A stretch of DNA of 64,000 bases from NCBI GenBank assembly GCA_021613375.1, contig CM038716.1:6694394-6758393 (forward strand), written 5' to 3'. Within the stretch, counting starts at the first letter, position 1; the number at the start of each line of letters is the position of its first letter. The position numbers were made by a program, and so were the translations under genes. This document shows positions 10,756 to 20,440 of this stretch, in pieces. The stretch comes from Megaleporinus macrocephalus. Taxonomy: Eukaryota; Chordata; Actinopteri; Characiformes; Anostomidae. The notes under the pieces were generated by a model. That model saw nothing but the letters and a program-made list of their open reading frames with translations, had not been told where the DNA came from and searched no databases.

Positions 10756-13700
10756 CTACAGATATGTGAAAGTATTATTAAGCAATCTCAGTTTTAGTAA
10801 TACTAACCAATCAGCACTCAGTAACAGTAAAGCCAACCAATCAACACTCAGGATCAGTAATGCTAACCATTCAGCACTCAGTAACAGTAACGCCAACCAA
10901 TCAACACTCAGTTTCAGTAATGCTAACCAATCAGCACTCAGTAACAGTAAGGCCAACCAATCAACACTCAGTATCAGTAATGCTAACCAATCAGCACTTA
11001 GTAGCATTGGTTAGCATTTACCATATGCTGAGCACTTCGTAGCAGTAACACCAACCAATCAACACCCAGTGGCAGTAATGCTAATCAATCAGCACTCAGT
11101 AGAATAATGCTAAACAATCAGCACTCAGTCAATTCCCACTCAGCAGCTGTAATGCTAACCAATTCCCACTCAGCAGCTGTAATGCTAACCAATTCCCACT
11201 CAGCAGCTGTAATGCTAACCAATTCCCACTCAGCAGCTGTAATGCTAACCAATTCCCACTCAGCAGCAGTAATGCTAACCATTTCCCACTCAGCAGCTGT
11301 AATGCTAACCAATTCCCACTCAGTAGCTGTAATGCTTATTAATCAGCACTCAGTAGCAGTAATGCCAACCAATCAGTACTCAGTAGCAGTAATGCAAACC
11401 AATCAGCACTCAGTAGACAGTCATAAAGAAAATGAAAAGCTTTTGGTAGCGTCCTTTGTTCATTTGTAAGTTATTATAAATGAAAATATTTGCTGACCAA
11501 TGGTCACGTGGTCAGGCGTTTCCTCTAGACAGTGAGCGGCTGTGATGACCCAGCGTGGGCTGATCAGAGTCCCTCCACAGAAGCCATTTTCATTCTTCCT
11601 GCGTAGCATCACCTACAGAACACACAGACTGACACATGGAGTGTTACTGCAGGAATGAGCTGAGCATTTCTTATCATCACCATATTTTACATATCTATAC
11701 TCTGTTTATCATCACTATACACTGTATATCATCACTATACTCTGTTTATCATCACTATACTCTGTATATCATCACTATACTCTGTTTATCATCCCTATAC
11801 TCTGTTTATCATCACTATACTCTGTATATCATCACTATACTCTGTTTATCATCACTATACTCTGTATATCATCACTATACTCTGTATATCATCACTATAC
11901 TCTGTTTATCATCACTATACTCTGTATATCATCACTACACTGTGTTTATCATCACTTTACTCTGTTAATCATCACTTTTCTCCCTTTTACCATCACTATA
12001 CTCTGTATATCATCACTACACTGTGTTTATCATCACTTTACTCTGTTAATCATCACTTTTCTCCCTTTTACCATCACTATACTCTGTATATCATCCCTAT
12101 ACTCTGGTTATCATCACTATACTCTGTATATCATCACTATACTCTGTATATCATCACTATACTGTTTATCATCCCTATACTCTGTATATCATCACTATAC
12201 TCTGTATATCATCACTATACTGTTTATCATCACTATACTCTGTTTATCATCACTATACTCTATTTATCATCCCTATACTCTGTTTATCATCACTATACTG
12301 TTTATCATCACTATCCTCTGTTTTTCATCACTATACTCTATATCATCACTATACTCTGTTTATCATCACTATACTCTGTTTATCATCACTATACTCTGTT
12401 TTTCATCACTATACTCTGTTTATCATCAATATACTATGTATATCATTCTTATAATCTGTTTATCATCAATATACTATGTATACCATCACTATACTCTGTA
12501 TATCATCACTATACTCTGTTTATTATCACTATACTCTGTTTATCATCACTTTACTCTGTTTATATTCACTTTACTCTGTTGATTTTCACTATACTCTGTA
12601 TATCATCACTATACTCTGTTTATCCTCACTATACTCTATCATCACTATACTCTGTATATCATCACTATACTCTGTTTATCATCACTTTACTCTATCATCA
12701 CTTTACTCTGTTTATATCCACTTCACTCTGTTTATCTTCATTATACTCTGTATGTCATCACTATACTCTGTTTATCCTCACTATACTCTGTATATCATCA
12801 CTTTCCTCTGTATATCATCACTATACTCTGTTTATCATCACTATACTCTGTATATCATCATTATACTCTGTATATCATTACTGTACTCTGTTTATCATCA
12901 CTATTCTCCCTTTTACCATCACTATACTCTGTATATCATTACTGTACTCTGTTCATCATCACTATACTCTGTTTATCATTACTTTTCTCCCTTTTACCAT
13001 CACTATACTCTGTATATCATCACTGTGGGCAATCCTAGTTACATTATTAGATGAATAAGATGAATCATACCTATCAATCTATTAATGACTGAGACTCCGC
13101 CCATCATCATCGACCAGCAACTATGCCTGTTGTTTTATTAAATGTATGAGAGACTCCGCCCACATACCATGAACTATTATACCTATCATTGTAATAGGTG
13201 ACTGAGACTCCGCCCACCTGCCAGGGACTCCCGCCCTGTGACTGCAGCTGACCTCCGACGATCCGCGTATCCGAGTCTTCCGAGTCGTCGAGGACAGAGC
13301 TAGAACCATTCTCTGGGTGGGTGAGGTTTGAGATTAGCTGGGTGTGGTTTGTAAGGGGGTAGGTGTGGTTAAAATCGTCCAGTAAGGAGCGCTGCAGGGA
13401 GGCTCGACTCCACTGTTTCCCGCAGGGATACTGGGCTGAAAGGAATAAACACAGACGATGAAAGCCTGTACTGTGTATTTGGGAATGTCTAGCTGTTCCT
13501 GACGGAGATCATACTGAGCTGTATAGGCTGTGTTGGTTTGAGTTCTTATGTTAGTTGTAGGACGTTTAATTTAAAGTCTGATTGTTTATTATACCTGTGG
13601 GTCGGCAGCTCTTTCCATCGGGCTCCAGTTCGTACCCCTCGGCGCAGCTGCAGGTGACACTTTTGCGAGCGGGGCCGGAGTTAGTGCAGTAGTGAAAACA

Positions 13701-14684
13701 CCCTCCGTTCTTATACTCACACTCAAACAGCTCTGTAACACATAAACATGTTTTATAGGATATTTAATATTCTGTTTTCACCACAACATCACATTATAAA
13801 TTATACATTATAACCATATAACACGGGCTCGGTATCACAGTAATATTTTCTGGTACACCACAGTGAGGTGTTGTCATGCTAATGATGGGAATGGGGAGTA
13901 AATACTAATAGATTTTCATATTTATATATTTATATACATTTTGAGAAAACATACATATGAATTAATTCAGTGATCCGAATTAACTGCATTAATTAGATTT
14001 TAATATTGTGTAAATCTTCTTAATAATTTTAAAGCAATGGTGTGTAATCTCTTGTGGTGAGGTTGCATATTGCAACCAACTGCACTCGCTCCACCCTGCC
14101 TAGAACCAGTTTTTCTCTTCTTAGTTGGAGAGGCCTCACCCACCTTTACTTGGTCTTGTGTTTATTTATTTATTTTAAATTTGAGAGCTTACTAAAAAGC
14201 TTCATCCTCCATCTGTCAACATTTGGGTTCTCAAACTGGTTCAGCACTGCTTCAGCTATTTATTCTACCCATCAGGTGGTCCTACCTAGCATGCTTGTAT
14301 CTCTAGTACAGTGCAGCAACTCAGAGTCTCAAATGTTTTATTATGTTTTTAATGTTAATTCAATTCTCTGATAAGCTGATTTGCACCATCAAAATTATCC
14401 TTATTATTCTTTTAATGCTTTTCACCTTTTCCTATGAAGCTTTATGCATAGAACTTGCACTACATATATAAATTGCAGTGGGACATTTCAACAAGGATCT
14501 GATGGTTGTAGCGCTTCCAAATTTAAGCTGCTGCTTCAACATTGAAACATAAGTCCCTCTCCATAAGTCCCTCTCCATAAGTCCCTCTCCATAAGTCCCT
14601 CTCCATAAGTCCCTCTCACATAAGGCCGCGAGTGTGTGGATTGTTCATTCTGGGCTGCTGGAGTAACATGGTCACTCCATACAC

Positions 14685-14735
<51 letters not shown>

Positions 14736-17700
14736 TTGGTTGTTAGGACACTCTTGCTCAATTGTGATGCACAGCTGAAAAACATTCTACTAATAAGTGA
14801 GTATAAAAGGGAGAACAACATTCTAGGTTAGTTTAGTATCTGAAGCATCAGCAGTTGATGACTTGCTGACCGACTCAAAATGACCAGAAAGAAACAACTT
14901 TCTTTAGAGACCCATCAGTCCATTGTTGTGTTAAGGAAGGAAGATATGCCATTGAAAACAAGAACATTTCACTGTGATCCCAAACTTTTGAGCGGTAGTG
15001 TGTGTATATATACATGTTTTATATAATATACATGTGTTTCATACAAAGTTACACAGGATGTTAGTGAGCCATGAAAGATACAATATGATGTTAATAGCAC
15101 ATTTACAAACTTTTTGCTCTGGTAGGTGAAGAGAAGTGAATGCTGCTGTAGCTATTCTTGCTTGGTTCACCATTAGCTAATTAATGTGACAGCCAATCTG
15201 CTGCTATTATTGTAATATCTTTTTTCTGACTAATATTACTACATATGTTCATTACAGCTACACATCACTGATTTCAGTGTTTGGTTAGTAAGAGAAGAGA
15301 GCAAAGAGTATATAAAAGTATGACATCCTGCCCGTATTCCCCTCCATATATTTACAGTATAGTATTTACAGTCGTGAACAAATTAGTCCGTGAGTGAGTT
15401 GAGGGCTAGTAAATGAACCTGTTTTACAGCGTGGTCCGGTGTAGCGTGGTGGGCAAAGACAAAGATCACCGCTTGGATCCACGCTGCAGATCCCACCGTT
15501 TAAACACGGGTTTAATCTGCACCTCTCCGAACCTGCAAACATGCAAACCTATTCAGGATTTTTCAGTTAAAGCAGGAGAATCAAAGTTCTTGCCAGCAGT
15601 TAGTTGAGTGTATAGTTTAAAAAAAGTATTGAATTAGTACAAAATAACTTACCAATCCTAAAACTGCTTACAATTTGAAATTATACATTAAAAATATTAA
15701 TATTGTACTCAAAAAAATAATAGTACAATACAATAACACATTAGCATTGCTTAACCAACAGGAGCACTAGCCTGGCTGTAGCTACATAGATACCTTTAGT
15801 TCTATTCCAAGGGCATATACACTTGTTGACAAATAAAATTGGATAGTTGGAATGGAATGAAATTTGGTGTGTGTGAATGTAACGATGCTGCATGTAAATT
15901 GTTGCAATTTCAGAATGAAAGGATGCAATTATCGGGGAATAATGTACAACAGAACGGCTCTAGTACCCTGTTGGGCCTCTAGTCAAGATACAAGATGTGA
16001 TACAGTTGGAGGCATATAGGTTCCATACAGCATTTGCATTTGCTCACAGATGTTGCAGCTGGACCTGTAGATGCTGCACAGTTGTAGGTTGGTGAATCCC
16101 AGCTGGTCCGATAAATGCTTGATAGGCGATAAATCTGGTGAGCGGGCCAGACAAGAAAGTGTTGCAGTCTGGCGAAGACATTCCTGGGAAACCCTAGTTG
16201 TGTGGGGGCAACATTATTCCACCAATGCCAGTCCTACTATGAAAGGCAACACATGTGGCTGCCAACTGTCATATGTGATGACTCCACAGATCATCACACC
16301 AGCAGTTGGGTTAGTGTGTCACTCCAAAGCAATGGCAGGAGTGAAGCTCTAAACATAAGGCCTCCAAACTAAACCTGGATTCATTGCTAAAGATGATATG
16401 GTTCTAGTCCATGGTAGACCAGGAAAGTGTGGGAGCTGCTCGTGCTTATCAACAAATCAAACAGTTCTCCTACATACTGGTTGTCTGTCTGGGTGGTCTG
16501 TTTGCCTTGCATGCAAGCCCTCATGTAACCTCTGCTCCCAACACCTCCTACCAGCTTGGTCTGAATGTCCTAGATGGCGGGCAATTTGTTGAAACGACAG
16601 TCTTGCTTCTCTCAGTCTGATGATGCCCCCCTTTTCAAAGTTTGTCCACTGGGCAGAATGTCTAGCCATCAGCAGTCTCTAGCCTCTGAAAGCCTTTTAA
16701 AAGGGCATCAGGGGAAGCAGCCCAACATTACCATCTGGGTGTGTTATTCTTTTGTCTGTGAGTGTTGTGCTCAGTATAGCTTAGTTTAAAATACTTATTT
16801 TGGACAGATAATGATCTCATATACCAGCTCATGTTACACACACTGCCATGTTTCAGTATCGCTGTCATCTTCAGTCGATTGAACACAATTGCAGTGTTGT
16901 GTATATATACACAAAAAACATTTAGGGTAGAGTACTTACTTTGGTATCTGTACCAAAACTCCATCTGTTTGAAAAATGAAAGAAGAAAATAATAATGTTG
17001 TCAGAAATTAAAATGGTTTAAATTAAATTCAGACAGTGATATATGAGCCTATATTGACATGGTGACATTTCAAAGGCTTCTAATTTAAAGGCTTTGTCTT
17101 CACTGCCACCTGTCAACCACTTTTTTGTCAAGATAAAGATATTGTCATACTTTTTGCCATTGTATATTAAAGCCTTTCATATTTTTTTTAGCCGACTGTG
17201 TTGGGGGCGGGAGGGCCGGGTGGGGGTATGTCACTGGGTACATACTCAACCCTCTCCAGCATTGGCCACCTAATAATCTATTAGCTTGGGTCAATCGACA
17301 ACTTTAAATAGTAGCTTCTGTGTGGGGTCATCAGATTAGCATTGTTGAAATAATGCTAGTTTCCGATATTGGCTGTATAGGATTGTCGATTGGCAGCAAA
17401 CCAATAATGATGTCTTATAGCAGCTCTCTCGATTAAACAATAAATTTAAAAAGCTTTAAAAACAGAAGGTACTATTTTACAAGTGGTAGAGTTTGGATGC
17501 TGACCACTGATATACTTAATACTATTCAAGCCTTTCAACTTGCTATCTGCCCAGCTGGTCAGTTGACTATAGCAAGAAGGGAACGTAATCCAATTATCCT
17601 ACAGAAAGCCTGTTAACATCAGTGAAAAAGAGTCTACTGAATGAATCATTAACATTAATTCAAGGGTACATCATTTAGGGGATATCAGTTTTCCACAACC

Positions 17701-19382
17701 CTGGTCATCAGAGAGTTTATATATGATATGGTGGATACAGTGGTGAAATATGTAGGCTGGGTCAGTGGGAATGTCAACTGGAGGGACGTTTGCTTTATGT
17801 TTGGTTACCTACCCGCTTGTAGAATTTATTTATTAAAAGGAAGTGTGGGTTTTCACTCGTTAGTATTCTTTGGATCAAGTGTATGTTTTGGCGCATTTGT
17901 GTACCGTCTTCTCTTTGCTCTGAAAGATTTCTGCAGCCTCCTCCTGAGAGCACACCTCCTCATAGCATTCACGCTCCAGATTCCCCGGATTCATCTCCTC
18001 CAGAAAGTAGTTTGCCCTGCGATTCCGGACTTTCCCCAACAGCTGCGCTGCATTGCTCCTTTCCACAAACACTGTTATTGAAATATCATAAACAGTTACA
18101 TCACTAACATCACACTGAAATCAACAAAGAAGTTCTTCTGCCAGCCATGACCTTAACCTCAGAGTAAAGTCTCATGTGAATCTCAAGTCTCTCAGAAGCA
18201 AGTTCACATTGAGTCTGGAGTCTGATTCCAAATCTTCACTGTCAGAGGTGTCAGTGCCAAACATCTGAGGTGCAAGTCTGCGGACAAGTCCCGCAATTCT
18301 GAGTTGTAGTCCAGGTCAAGTCTTGAATCTTAAGTGTCTCAGGTCCATGTTGAAGTTGAGAGTTAGGTCATCGAGATGTGAGTTTGTCAAGTTTCAAGAG
18401 GTGTGAGTCCAGGTCTCGACTCTCTAGGATGTTAATCCGAGTGTGAAGGTTCTAGGGTTTGGGTCTGAGTGAAGGGTCAATTGTCAAAGTTCTAATCCAA
18501 GTTAAGGCTTTAGTCGAGTCTCGAGTCTCTCAGGTGTAAGTGCAATATAAGCCTTCAAGGTATGAATCTGTCAAATTCCAAATATCTGAGGTCTGAGTCT
18601 TTGATGAGTATCAAGCTTCCAAGGTTTGCCTCCTTGCCAAGATCTGATTCTCTGAGGTGTGAGTCTGAATTTTGAGTCCCAGTCAAGTTTTGAGTCTCTG
18701 ACGCGCAAGTCAGAGTCACGTCTCTGAGAAGCGAGACCAGATCTCAAATCATTAAGATGTGAGTCCAAGTCTCTGCTCTCTGAGATGTCAGTCTAAGTCT
18801 TGAGTCTCTGGGGTCTGGGTCTAAGTCTTGTTTTGAATTTCTATATAGTAGCCAAAGCTGTGTTTTAGGTTGAATGAGTCTCTCAGGTGTAAGTCCCAAG
18901 TTTTAGACCTTGTCAAATCTCTGTGGTGCGAGTCAAAGGTATTAGATCACTTTTTGAGTCTCTGAGGTTCGTACCCCAGTGTATTTTTTTAGTTTTTAAA
19001 GTGTGGGTCTGAGTCAAGTCTCAAGCCTCTGCGGTACAAGTCTGAGTTTAGTCTCAGAGGTTCACGTCCAAGTGAATTTTTGTGTCTCGGAGGAGCGAGT
19101 CTGGGGACAAGCCTCTGAAAAGCAAGACCAAGTCTCAAATCTCTGAGATGTGAGACCTTGTCCAACCTTGAGATTCTGAGTCTTGACTTTGTGTTAATGG
19201 ATCTAACTCTACACATTAACCCACCACAATAAGTGAACTTAATAACCCTGTCTGGTATTGCAAACAGGTAACCTCATGACAGCATCCAGAAAGAGATAGT
19301 AAAAGGACTGACCTGCTGATTGTAGGCCCTGTGTAAGTGTCCCAAGGAAAAGAATCACAAACCAGTATGTTGATTCAGACAT
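10157..19382 (-). CDS. proc: Vitamin-K-dependent protein C-like serine protease, 8 coding exons
   Basis: Secreted zymogen of the Gla-EGF-EGF-trypsin family; protein C, once activated, cleaves factors Va and VIIIa to limit clotting. Coding exons (minus strand): 19313-19382, 17905-18071, 16940-16964, 15419-15532, 13595-13732, 13218-13435, 11498-11612, 10157-10755. All have GT-AG borders and join in frame to 481 residues. Order: signal peptide (1-23), propeptide ending NRR (to 42), Gla domain (43-79), EFWYRY stack, EGF1 (92-123), EGF2 (130-168), linker Cys176, activation peptide with four N-glycosylation sequons, cleavage TR|IVGG (229/230), catalytic His271, Asp316 and Ser413, with Asp407 giving trypsin-like specificity. 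Protein C over factors VII, IX and X is favoured by EIFQ in the Gla domain, GGSPWQ after the cleavage site, GDYDKMRP, and [15 protein letters not shown]. Teleosts have proc duplicates; which one this is cannot be told. Factor IX is the main alternative. Confidence 0.8.
10797..11425. repeat. 30-bp minisatellite in proc intron 7
   Basis: The unit is about AATGCTAACCAATCAGCACT plus CAGTAACAGT. A homogenised sub-array at 11127-11330 uses the variant AATTCCCACTCAGCAGCTGT. Because 30 is divisible by 3, open frames of up to about 120 codons appear on both strands, but these are repeat artefacts. Confidence 0.93.
11498..11612 (-). CDS. proc: proc exon 7: catalytic His exon
   Basis: 115 nt, acceptor gttctgtag, donor ATTG|gtcagc. 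Encodes [18 protein letters not shown] with the catalytic His (residue 271), then [11 protein letters not shown]. The donor after ATTG was preferred to an earlier GT because it restores the family motif (V-x-I-G-D-Y-D) with the next exon and keeps frame. Confidence 0.88.
11690..13030. repeat. 20-bp minisatellite in proc intron 6, ~65 copies
   Basis: The unit is TATCATCACTATACTCTGTW, with variants such as ACTTTACTCTG and TTTCTCCCTTTTACC. Some runs lose 2-10 bases. It lies between exon 6 and exon 7 of the protease gene and makes long spurious open frames rich in His, Tyr and Leu. Confidence 0.95.
13064..13220. repeat. ~57-bp imperfect tandem repeat next to the exon 6 splice donor
   Basis: Three copies share ATACCTATCA and GACTCCGCCCA. 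The last copy abuts the exon 6 donor, so the intron side of that donor (gtgggcggagtctc on the minus strand) is echoed twice further into the intron. Confidence 0.7.
13218..13435 (-). CDS. proc: proc exon 6: linker, activation peptide and zymogen cleavage site
   Basis: 218 nt, acceptor tcctttcag, donor CAG|gtgggc. Encodes AQYPCGKQW (the Cys that pairs with the protease domain), four N-x-S/T sequons (NHT, NHT, NLT, NGS), an acidic stretch DDSEDSDTR, the cleavage point, then IVGG and GGSPWQ. No Lys-Arg pair is seen in the linker, so removal of a dipeptide to make two chains, as in human protein C, is not expected. Confidence 0.88.
13595..13732 (-). CDS. proc: proc exon 5: EGF-like domain 2
   Basis: 138 nt, phase 1 at both ends, acceptor tgttacag. 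Encodes [12 protein letters not shown], then [18 protein letters not shown], a six-cysteine EGF2 of the coagulation type. Confidence 0.9.
13740..14546. other. proc intron 4, proximal part: nothing else seen
   Basis: AT-rich intron sequence. A plus-strand frame of about 105 codons at 14054-14371 has no recognisable family signature and is not called. Confidence 0.5.
14547..14620. repeat. 14-bp tandem repeat, five copies
   Basis: The unit TCCCTCTCCATAAG is repeated almost perfectly five times within proc intron 4. Confidence 0.9.
14676..14732. repeat. (CA)n microsatellite
   Basis: A CA dinucleotide run of over 50 bp with one interruption, directly joined to the truncated MITE that follows. 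Confidence 0.95.
14733..14999 (+). mobile_element. Tc1-type MITE, 5'-half missing
   Basis: Starts ACTAATTGGTTGTTAGGACA and ends CCCAAACTTTTGAGCGGTAGTG. It matches the second half of the full-length copy at 46655-47188 with few differences. The left half is absent and replaced by the CA microsatellite. Confidence 0.85.
15419..15532 (-). CDS. proc: proc exon 4: EGF-like domain 1
   Basis: 114 nt, phase 1 at both ends, acceptor gtttgcag, donor gttcat. It encodes six EGF cysteines in [18 protein letters not shown] and [14 protein letters not shown]. It does not show in a simple ORF listing because the frame is short. The Asp/Asn beta-hydroxylation consensus (C-x-D-x4-Y-x-C) is missing; Val and Asp stand at the D and Y positions. 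Confidence 0.85.
15828..16795 (-). pseudogene. Degenerate Tc1-like transposon in proc intron 3
   Basis: The minus strand encodes a transposase N-terminus ([14 protein letters not shown], then [12 protein letters not shown], a helix-turn-helix) from about 16669. Further on, [11 protein letters not shown] (about 16095-16150) corresponds to the DDE-domain motif of Tc1 transposases. The frame is broken many times. The element is antisense-neutral: it lies in the same orientation as the host gene, within the intron between exons 3 and 4. Confidence 0.75.
16940..16964 (-). CDS. proc: proc exon 3: 25-nt aromatic-stack exon
   Basis: Acceptor ttcaaacag and donor gtaagt flank exactly 25 nt encoding MEFWYRYQ plus one base. 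A 25-nt exon at this place is diagnostic of the factor VII/IX/X/protein C gene family. Confidence 0.88.
17000..17904. other. proc intron 2: nothing else seen
   Basis: Intron sequence between the Gla exon and the 25-nt exon. It includes a GC-rich patch near 17205-17225 (GGGGGCGGGAGGGCCGGGTG). No repeat or coding feature is supported. Confidence 0.5.
17905..18071 (-). CDS. proc: proc exon 2: propeptide and Gla domain
   Basis: Acceptor aataacag and donor ACG|gtacac. Encodes the carboxylase-recognition propeptide ([19 protein letters not shown]) and Gla domain starting ANYFLEEM, with [10 protein letters not shown] and EEAAEIFQ. Glutamates are present at mature positions 6, 7, 14, 16, 19, 20, 25, 26, 29 and 35. 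Position 32 is Gln, as in mammalian protein C. Confidence 0.9.
18150..19215. repeat. Degenerate GAGTCTC-type repeat in proc intron 1
   Basis: Irregular repeats of GAGTCTCTGAGGTGTGAGTC and CAAGTCTC-like blocks fill most of intron 1. A related block lies upstream of the gene at 20105-20440. It is non-coding. Confidence 0.75.
19313..19382 (-). CDS. proc: proc exon 1: start codon and signal peptide
   Basis: Begins with ATG at 19380-19382 and encodes [19 protein letters not shown] and four more residues. This is a hydrophobic signal peptide. The donor GCAG|gtcagt gives phase 1, matching the next exon. The start was chosen because it is the only ATG that gives a signal peptide in frame with the Gla exon. 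Confidence 0.8.
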
Positions 19383-19399
19383 CAGGACTCACTTGTTCA

Positions 19400-20104
19400 G
19401 CTGGCCTGTAAGGAAGACACATTTTACTCTATTGGAGCAGAGCCTCCAGTTCAGTTAACAAATGTCAAAAAAGCCAACAAAGTACTCAGCATTACTCAGC
19501 CACCTGGGAAAAACATTGTGTACATGACTAATGCTGTATTGGGTCATTACGAGAAATCATGGGAGAACGTCCGAGATGAGATGAATCAAGACTAAATCAA
19601 GCTTAATGAGAATAACAGATATAATTTATTGACTTTATAAGTAGCCTTTGTTCAATTAACACCACTATAGTAATACAAATCTCTTCTAGTGTTTCTATGG
19701 ACACCTGTGGTCACTCGAACTTGACATTAGATATGGAGGGATTTTGCCAAATTATTATATTAATAAATAAGAAATATTTTACTAAAATGAGAATACATTA
19801 GTTTAATGTTTCTTTTATTGATTTAATTATGAAACAAATGCTGTGATGTGTTTAATGTGCATAATAATTTTTTTATCAATTGGTAAAATTATTAAGTAAA
19901 TCGTTTAATCATTTACTTATTAAACATATATTTATTTATTTTATGGCTTTCACTTTACTTCACACTTTGAAATAATTCAATCTGTCAATGTCAGAACTCC
20001 AATCGAAAAGCCAGGCCTCTGGTCATTCCTCAGGACCACTGGAGGCACATCTCCAAAATCTGTCATAGAGTGCAGAAATGACCCCTACCACCTCAGCACA
20101 GTCC
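19400..20104. other. Upstream region of proc; promoter not identifiable
   Basis: AT-rich sequence immediately 5' of the signal-peptide exon. There is no clear TATA box or CpG island that I would call. Confidence 0.4.
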
Positions 20105-20440
20105 TGGGGTGTGAATTTTGAGTCTCAGTTAAGTTTTGAGTCTCTGGGAAGCGAGACCAAGTCTCAAATATTTGAGATGTAAGTCCAAGTCTCTGCTCTC
20201 TGAGACGTCAGTCCAAGTCTCAAGCCCCTGCGGTGCAAGTCTAAGTCTAGTCTCAGGGGTTTGTGTCCCACATTTGAATCTTTGAAGGGCCAATCTTATG
20301 AATCTCTGTGTTTGAGATTACAAATCTTGACTTGAAGTCTTGAGTTTCAATGAATTTAACTCTACACATGAACCCACCACAGTAAGTGGATGTAGTAGCT
20401 CTGTCTGGTATTGCAAACAGGTAACTTTATTACAGCACCG
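20105..20440. repeat. Second copy of the intron 1 repeat block
   Basis: It repeats the order seen at about 19020-19290: the GAGTCTC units, then TTAACTCTACACATGAACCC, then CTCTGTCTGGTATTGCAAAC followed by AGGTAAC. The intron 1 end of the gene and this upstream block are therefore diverged duplicates. Confidence 0.75.

Noticed and set aside
11636..13058. Open frames of 110-192 codons rich in His, Tyr, Leu
   Set aside because: They are the 20-bp minisatellite read through; they lie inside an intron of the protease gene and have no non-repeat content.
10157..19382. Naming the protease factor IX, X or VII
   Set aside because: Catalytic and Gla features ([18 protein letters not shown], acidic P-side) fit protein C better, though the IVGG start and EGF1 exon size are also compatible with factor IX.
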